Shown piece by piece: positions 59,104 through 64,000 of a DNA stretch of 64,000 bases. The notes under the pieces were generated by a model, which was not told where the DNA came from, made no database searches, and worked only from the letters and a program-made list of their open reading frames with translations. The DNA lies in assembly GCA_003574895.1 (NCBI GenBank), contig PJFB01000005.1:186001-250000 (forward strand), written 5' to 3'. This DNA comes from Geobacter sp. Lineage in GTDB: Bacteria; Desulfobacterota; Desulfuromonadia; Geobacterales; Pseudopelobacteraceae. The position numbers and the translations under genes were made by a program. Position 1 is the first letter of the stretch. The number at the start of each line of letters is the position of its first letter.

Positions 59104-60741
59104 CTACACCGACAGTTTGAATTGGTTTACAATCCGTTGCAAATTTTCAGCAAGGTCGGACAATTGTGATGCGGCGTTAGCCGATTCATGCGCCCCATTG
59201 GATGTATTCTGGACGACCTGGGTAATCTGCTGGATATTGGTACTTATTTCGCTGGTAGTTGCGGTTTGCTGTTCAGCGGCAGTGGCAATCTGGCTGATCT
59301 GCATGGTGACGGCATTAACCTGTTCGATGATTTCCTTCAATGCCTGGCCGGATTTGAATGCTTCACTGGTCCCGCGTTCAACCTCCTTGACGCCCTCATC
59401 CATCGCTGAAACCGCTCCCCTGGTTTCGGACTGGATCGCCTTGATCATCTCTCCAATCTCACGGGTCGCTTTAGTGGTCCTTTCTGCGAGCGCCCGTACT
59501 TCATCCGCGACAACCGCGAATCCCCGCCCCTGTTCCCCTGCTCTTGCTGCTTCTATGGCGGCATTCAGCGCCAGCAGGTTGGTTTGATCGGCAATATCTT
59601 CGATGGTTCCGATGATCTCGCCGATCTGATCGCTACGCGCCCCCAGTTGATCCACAGTATGGGCAGTCACCTTGACTCTTTCAGAGATACGATTCATGAC
59701 CTCTACGGTTGAATTGACCACTACCGCACCGTTTTGGGCTGTATCGCTGGCCTTTTTGCCGCCTTCTGCCGCATATTGGCAATTTTGCGCGATCTCGCTG
59801 GAGGTTGCCGCCATCTCTTCGCCTGCCGTTGCCACGGTGCCGACCTGTGCCGCCACTTCCTCTGCTCCGGTGGCCATCTGCTCCGCCGTATCATTTAGCT
59901 GCCTGGAAGAAGAGGCCACTTTCAGGGAAGTGTCACTGACTTGGGATATTATGCTATTAAGGCTTTCTATCATCGTAGCGAACGACCGTGCCAGTTGTCC
60001 AACTTCATCCTTGGAGTCTGCCGCGACGGTTACTCTCAAGTTTCCCTGAGCCACCTGTTGTGCCTGACTGGCAAGTTCAACCAAAGGACGACTGATGATA
60101 CGAGCCATGAATAATCCAAGGACAACGGCCAATATCATGCCTATTATGGTGAATACAATGCATTCGTTTACTGCCGAATTTCCGTTTTGATGACCCTCTT
60201 CAGCATCCATCTTGGCTGAATCGGCTTTCATTTGCTTCAGTTTTTCCAGGGCTGAGTTGACCGAATCACCGACCGCCTTATAGCCATCACTGCGGAGCAT
60301 GGCAAAGGCGTCACTCTGCTTATCGGCCAAGGCTAAATTCAGAACCTTGTCTTCCCATGCGGCACAAGCTTTCAAGTCATCCAGGAGCTTGACATATATT
60401 ACCCGTTGCTCTGGTTTGCGGACCATTTTATCCACTTTGGCAAGGTCTTCCTCGACCTTTTTGTGGGTCTCCCTGGCCGAATCGACGTTTTTCCTGATGG
60501 CGTCGGCATCCTGGATGAGTAGGGCGTTTCTGATAAAAACTCTTATTTGCTGGAAATGAATCTCGGCATCGCCAAGATATTGGATCGGCAACACGTTGAA
60601 TTGATAAAGCTCATCGCTGACCACGATACTTTTTCTGATGTTCAACGTTCCTATGGTTCCGATTATCCCAGCTATAATGGCAACCAGGACAAACCCGACC
60701 AAAAGCTTAACAGCGATTTTCAGATCAAGGAACCATTTCAT
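59104..60741 (-). CDS. Methyl-accepting chemotaxis protein
   Basis: The 545-residue receptor has an N-terminal membrane helix ([21 protein letters not shown]), a four-helix-bundle periplasmic domain (about residues 35-190), a second helix ([22 protein letters not shown]), a HAMP domain with [21 protein letters not shown], and a long signalling coiled coil. The hairpin tip is [41 protein letters not shown]. The 4HB domain suggests sensing of small organic ligands or redox state, but the ligand is unknown. A G-rich site precedes the ATG. Confidence 0.93.
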   Translation of the reverse strand: MKWFLDLKIAVKLLVGFVLVAIIAGIIGTIGTLNIRKSIVVSDELYQFNVLPIQYLGDAEIHFQQIRVFIRNALLIQDADAIRKNVDSARETHKKVEEDLAKVDKMVRKPEQRVIYVKLLDDLKACAAWEDKVLNLALADKQSDAFAMLRSDGYKAVGDSVNSALEKLKQMKADSAKMDAEEGHQNGNSAVNECIVFTIIGMILAVVLGLFMARIISRPLVELASQAQQVAQGNLRVTVAADSKDEVGQLARSFATMIESLNSIISQVSDTSLKVASSSRQLNDTAEQMATGAEEVAAQVGTVATAGEEMAATSSEIAQNCQYAAEGGKKASDTAQNGAVVVNSTVEVMNRISERVKVTAHTVDQLGARSDQIGEIIGTIEDIADQTNLLALNAAIEAARAGEQGRGFAVVADEVRALAERTTKATREIGEMIKAIQSETRGAVSAMDEGVKEVERGTSEAFKSGQALKEIIEQVNAVTMQISQIATAAEQQTATTSEISTNIQQITQVVQNTSNGAHESANAASQLSDLAENLQRIVNQFKLSV

Positions 60742-60974
60742 AGGCGCCCCCCCCAGTTCTTGGTATGATTTGCTAAAATACTAACAGATTCTTTTGAAGG
60801 ATCAATCCGTTATGATTTTTTGTCGCGGAAATACAAGATCAGGCGAATTTTGAATGACGAGCTGTGCTAGCTGGCCAGCTGGGAGGGAAGAGGTACGACA
60901 GATGTTTTTCATGTGTGGGGATGGTATGGTTTCTGTTCGCAGTTGACGAAAGAATGCTGATTTCTGCAGCAAGT

Positions 60975-61271
60975 TTAAAGTTTTTCCTGCACGCTTCTCA
61001 GTTTGTCTTCCATGGTCTGGTTCCGGTCTGTCCTGGTACCCAGCTTGATGGTCGTGGTGATGCGCGGCGCACCCATCTCGTGCACAACCTCATGACAACG
61101 CTTTACCGCGGCAAAAACAGCATCCCACTCCCCCTCGATATTAGTGCCGTACGAATGGAGCGAGCTCTTCAGCCCGGCGGCGGCAATAACCTTTTCACAC
61201 GCGGCTATATACTGAGAGAGCGATACTCCGACACCAATTGGAACGATGCACAGGTCTATCAGGACTTTCAT
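60975..61271 (-). CDS. MTH1187 family thiamine-binding-like protein
   Basis: The 98-residue protein has the MTH1187/DUF77 pattern: KVLIDLCIVPIGVGVSLSQYIAACEKVIAAAGLKSSLHSYGTNIEGEWDAVFAAVKRCHEVVHEMGAPRITTTIKLGTRTD. The family forms small ferredoxin-like oligomers that bind thiamine or related ligands. GAAAGGGGCATCG precedes the ATG. It is followed on the minus strand only by noncoding sequence, and stands between the chemotaxis receptor and a beta-barrel gene. Its physiological role is unknown. Confidence 0.9.
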   Translation of the reverse strand: MKVLIDLCIVPIGVGVSLSQYIAACEKVIAAAGLKSSLHSYGTNIEGEWDAVFAAVKRCHEVVHEMGAPRITTTIKLGTRTDRNQTMEDKLRSVQEKL

Positions 61272-61319
61272 TTTTCGATGCCCCTTTCGGAATTATATCG
61301 TGGCTGAATCCAGTACGTG

Positions 61320-61970
61320 TCAAAATCCGAAGCGCAGGCCGAGAACGGCGTTGTGGCTGTAGTAATCCATCTTGAACTTTTTCCCGTTGGATTCGGTAAA
61401 CTCTGGCCTGAGACTGCCGAAAAAGCGGTAGCCCAGGTCAATGCTCCAGTGTTTGGTCAAGGCGTAATCTATGCCCGTGCCGAACTGGTAGGCAAAGACG
61501 ACATTCGAGCCGCTGGCAAGGGGTTCGCCGGTCACGATCAGATCGGACGCTTCCATGCGGGCGGCACCGAGGCCAACTCCCACATAGGGTGACCAACTCC
61601 TCTTGTCGTGGAAGACGCCGAAAAAGTTGACCAGCAGGCTGTCCGCCGTCACCTTGCCGCCACCGGTAAAGCTTCCATCTGTAAATTTCACGCGATCAAG
61701 CTGGTTGCTGCGGTGGGTGTATTCAAGCTCGATCCGTCCTTCTCCCACGGGATTACCCGGTTCGAAGTCCCAACCGATGACGGCGCTTTCCTGCAGGCCC
61801 GGCTTGTAGGTAAGCCCGAAATTCCCCTGGCTGTCGGTGCTCTTGGCCGACATCAGCGCGTTGCCGCCGAAAAAAGCCCCCACATAGGGTCCCGAATGCT
61901 GTGCCTTGGCCTGTCCGCAGAACAGGAGCGGCAGGCAAAGGGCGATCAAGATCTGGCAGGTTCGTTTCAT
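61320..61970 (-). CDS. Outer-membrane beta-barrel protein (OMP_b-brl type)
   Basis: The 216-residue protein has a signal peptide (RTCQILIALCLPLLFCGQAKA) and an eight-strand barrel layout: GPYVGAFFGGNALM at the N-terminus, WSPYVGVGLGAARM in the middle, HWSIDLGYRFFG and a C-terminal Phe (GLRFGF). It belongs with small porin-like or opacity-type proteins (P44/Msp2 or OmpA-like). The start ATG at 61970 gives the signal peptide. It follows the Ig-like lipoprotein gene closely (28 bp) on the same strand, so they may be co-transcribed. Confidence 0.82.
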   Translation of the reverse strand: MKRTCQILIALCLPLLFCGQAKAQHSGPYVGAFFGGNALMSAKSTDSQGNFGLTYKPGLQESAVIGWDFEPGNPVGEGRIELEYTHRSNQLDRVKFTDGSFTGGGKVTADSLLVNFFGVFHDKRSWSPYVGVGLGAARMEASDLIVTGEPLASGSNVVFAYQFGTGIDYALTKHWSIDLGYRFFGSLRPEFTESNGKKFKMDYYSHNAVLGLRFGF

Positions 61971-61998
61971 GTAATCCCTTCCTGGCATTGATAGAAAA

Positions 61999-63726
61999 TT
62001 ACTGCACCGTGATCGTGGTGGTTTGGGTCTTGCCCCCGAAGGTGGCGCTCAGGGTCGCCGTACCGGTGCCAACCCCCATGACCAGCTTTGGTAGAACTGC
62101 CAATCCTGTTTGATACGGACTGGTGATCAGGATCGCGATGCTCGGTGTGTCGATGCTCCAGGTCGCGCTCTCGGTCACATCTTGTGTGGTGCCATCGGTG
62201 TAGGTGGCCGTCGCCCTCATTTGAAGTTGACCGCCGGTAGCTACGGTTGTGCCAAAAACCGCATTAATGGTGAGGCTCTGGACGGTGCGTGTCTTGACCG
62301 TGACGAGAGACGTGATGTTTGATCCGCCATAGGTGGCGGTGATGGTGGCAGACCCGGCGGCGACGCCGTTGACGCGTCCGATAGTTGCTGACAGGGTATT
62401 GTCGACCGAGGCGATGGTCGCGTCGGTGGTTGTCCAGGTGCTGTTGGCGGTCACGTCCTGGGTGGAATTGTCAGTCAGTGTGGCGATCACATTGAGACGG
62501 GCTGCAGTCCCGACCGTAAGATCCATGGTCCCCGAGGAGATTGCAATGGACGCAACCCCGAGGTCGGTGACTGTCAGGTCGATAGTGCTGCTCAGGGTGC
62601 TGTAGCTGGCTGTCACAGTGGTCGTCCCCGAAGTGGTTGACGACGTGTTCAGCCATACCAGATTGCCAGCCGGTGAGGTTACGGTTGCAATGTTTGTGTT
62701 GGCTACCGACCAAGCAACTATGCCGGTAATGTCCCGCGACGTTCCGTTGCTGAACTTTCCGGTGGCGGTCAGGGCGCTGCTGGTCCCTTTGATCATTGTA
62801 GTGGTGGCTGCAGATGCGGTAATCCCGGTCAGATGGCCTCCGGTTACCTTAAGGCTGGCTGATCCGGTGACGCCGCCATAGGTGGCGCTGATTGAGGTTG
62901 TCCCCTCCGAGAGTGCAGTCGCAGTTCCCCCGGTGGCGGTGATGGTGGCGATGGCGGTATTGGCCGAGCTCCAGGTGACCTGGCTGGTGACGTCCACGCT
63001 TGTGCCGTCGGAGTAAACGCCGTTGGCCTGGAAAGTGCCGCTGGTCAGGCTCAGGAGCGAGGGGGTGGTGGTGGAAACCGCGATCGATTGCAGCACCGGC
63101 GCCGTAACGGTCATGGATGTCGTGTCGCTGATGCCGCCGAAGGTGGCGCTGATCTGCGTGCTGCCAATTGCCAGGGATTGAGCCAGGCCCTTGCTGCCGG
63201 CGGCGTCGCTGACGGTTGCCACGGTGGTGATGCTGGAGGCCCAGGTGGCGTCAAGGGTCACATCCTGGGTGGATAAATCAGAGAAGGTGCCGGTAACCGC
63301 GAATTGTTGGGTCAGGCCTTTTGGGACCGACGGGGTAGCCGGGGTGATCGCCAGGGCAGTGACGGTTGCATTGCTTACCGTCAGGCTGAAGGTATTAGAT
63401 ATATTTCCCACGGTGGCCGTCAGGACGGCAGTCCCCGGGATATGGCCGGTAACCGCGTTCGGTATGGCGGTGTTGGTGAATCCGGCCACGGTCGGCGAAT
63501 CGGTGGACCATGTCACCTGATCCGTGATGTCGCGGGTAAATATCCCCGAGAAATTGCCTTTTACCGTAAGCTTGGTGGAGGTTAGCGCGGCAATGGTTGG
63601 CGAGTTGGCAACGATCTCCAGGGAGGTAAGCTTGGTGAAATCATTGGGCCGGGTAGGGGTTCCGTCCCAGCCGCAGCCGGATAACACCATCATGATAAGA
63701 AAACCTGACCATAACAGGTTGCGCAT
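61999..63726 (-). CDS. Lipoprotein with six bacterial Ig-like (BIg2) repeats
   Basis: The 575-residue protein has a lipoprotein signal (WSGFLIMMVLSGCGWDG) and six tandem domains of about 85-95 residues of the bacterial Ig-like group 2 type. Each shows the pattern G(T/S)...F(S/T)DGT..DVT...W(S/T)S.....A(T/S)(V/I), for example GVYSDGTSVDVTSQVTWSSANTAIATI and ATYTDGTTQDVTESATWSIDTPSIAIL. No catalytic domain is seen. It is likely a surface-exposed adhesin-like or spacer protein attached to the outer membrane. TTGGAGGGTGTGC precedes the ATG. Confidence 0.85.
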   Translation of the reverse strand: MRNLLWSGFLIMMVLSGCGWDGTPTRPNDFTKLTSLEIVANSPTIAALTSTKLTVKGNFSGIFTRDITDQVTWSTDSPTVAGFTNTAIPNAVTGHIPGTAVLTATVGNISNTFSLTVSNATVTALAITPATPSVPKGLTQQFAVTGTFSDLSTQDVTLDATWASSITTVATVSDAAGSKGLAQSLAIGSTQISATFGGISDTTSMTVTAPVLQSIAVSTTTPSLLSLTSGTFQANGVYSDGTSVDVTSQVTWSSANTAIATITATGGTATALSEGTTSISATYGGVTGSASLKVTGGHLTGITASAATTTMIKGTSSALTATGKFSNGTSRDITGIVAWSVANTNIATVTSPAGNLVWLNTSSTTSGTTTVTASYSTLSSTIDLTVTDLGVASIAISSGTMDLTVGTAARLNVIATLTDNSTQDVTANSTWTTTDATIASVDNTLSATIGRVNGVAAGSATITATYGGSNITSLVTVKTRTVQSLTINAVFGTTVATGGQLQMRATATYTDGTTQDVTESATWSIDTPSIAILITSPYQTGLAVLPKLVMGVGTGTATLSATFGGKTQTTTITVQ

Positions 63727-63828
63727 GCACACCCTCCAAAAAAAAGTAGTGAATAGTATCAGGGATTGCTGAGCCGCCATGTTGCGGCGACCCAAGGTCT
63801 GTCGGATTTCAACATGCCGGCATGATTC

Positions 63829-63867
63829 AAAAAAACCGCTTGATCAGTTTCCGCGCTGACCAAGCGG
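63829..63867 (-). terminator. Terminator for a minus-strand gene that enters from the right
   Basis: CCGCTTGATCAG (63836-63847) pairs with CTGACCAAGCGG (63856-63867) with one mismatch around an 8 nt loop. On the minus strand seven T residues follow (63829-63835). Confidence 0.8.
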
Positions 63868-63923
63868 CTCTCTGCAACTGCACACCCGCATCCCATCATC
63901 CCTCCTGAACTCCGCATAAAAAG

Positions 63924-63998
63924 TTACTCACTTTCATACACCTCAGGGGGCGGTGGCGTCAAGGAGTTAAGCAAGGGATGTAGAACGGAATTTCCGAA
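63924..63998 (-). CDS. C-terminal fragment of an unseen minus-strand gene
   Basis: The minus-strand frame ending in TAA at 63924-63926 reads FGNSVLHPLLNSLTPPPPEVYESE for its visible 24 codons. It is followed at about 57 bp by a terminator, as expected for the end of a gene. Another minus-strand frame is also open for about 13 codons, so the call is weak. No family can be assigned. Confidence 0.3.
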   Translation of the reverse strand, partial: FGNSVLHPLLNSLTPPPPEVYESE

Positions 63999-64000
63999 TG

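Noticed and set aside
1-64000. tRNA, rRNA, CRISPR arrays, complete insertion sequences or prophage genes
   Set aside because: None was found on reading; there are no spaced short repeats, no transposase or integrase motifs and no conserved rRNA segments.

Overview
The window comes from a strictly Gram-negative, respiratory, flagellated bacterium of the Geobacter type (Desulfuromonadales/Geobacterales). The main evidence is the density of multiheme c-type cytochromes paired with outer-membrane porins. Supporting markers are succinyl-CoA:acetate CoA-transferase, a c-di-GMP-type riboswitch, TIGR04073, DUF401, DUF3108 and MTH1187 genes. No rRNA, tRNA, CRISPR array or intact insertion sequence was seen. 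All calls come from reading the sequence; no database search was run.

Layout. 1-3 kb: end of a flagellar operon (flgJ-like tail, flgN, flgK, flgL, strong terminator). 3-10.6 kb: MATE exporter, zinc-ribbon protein, remnant of a glycosyltransferase next to an inverted repeat, LOG phosphoribohydrolase, histone-deacetylase-like operon with two uncharacterised genes, orphan MlaF-type ATPase. 10.7-14.8 kb: MtrA/MtrB-type decaheme cytochrome plus porin, followed by an ABC-type binding protein. 14.9-19.4 kb: response regulator, DUF401, OmpA-like lipoprotein, Smr protein, DUF3108. 19.5-29.3 kb (minus strand): two tandem porin / octaheme / outer-membrane cytochrome operons of the OmbB-OmaB-OmcB type, each with its own promoter and terminator. 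29.4-33.1 kb: FmdB, folD-metV-metF, galU. 33.2-40.8 kb (minus): TIGR04073, family B DNA polymerase, a divergent acetate kinase, acetate CoA-transferase, MarR regulator with palindromic operator, peroxiredoxin. 41-48 kb: TetR with two operator copies, orphan MotB, PanE-like, hydrolase, a NifX/DUF134/NifU/Mrp/methyltransferase Fe-S type cluster, DoxX. 48.3-52 kb: OmpW-like barrel behind a GEMM-I riboswitch, DUF1456, YeiH/LysR pair. 52.2-56.2 kb: ExtABCD-like conduit. 56.3-64 kb: uncharacterised gene, HAD phosphatase, radical SAM enzyme, chemotaxis receptor, MTH1187, beta-barrel, six-repeat Ig-like lipoprotein, and the tail of one more minus-strand gene.

How it fits together. Four porin-cytochrome conduits of three families lie within about 46 kb and could carry electrons from periplasm to the outside. 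Acetate activation (CoA-transferase) and one-carbon genes supply central metabolism. Flagellar, chemotaxis and riboswitch genes point to environmental sensing. The most interesting features are the conduit cluster itself, a 507 bp block that looks identical between the two porin genes while the rest has diverged, a matching promoter/operator in front of both copies, the OmpW riboswitch, and an acetate kinase homologue with altered ATP-phosphate loops.
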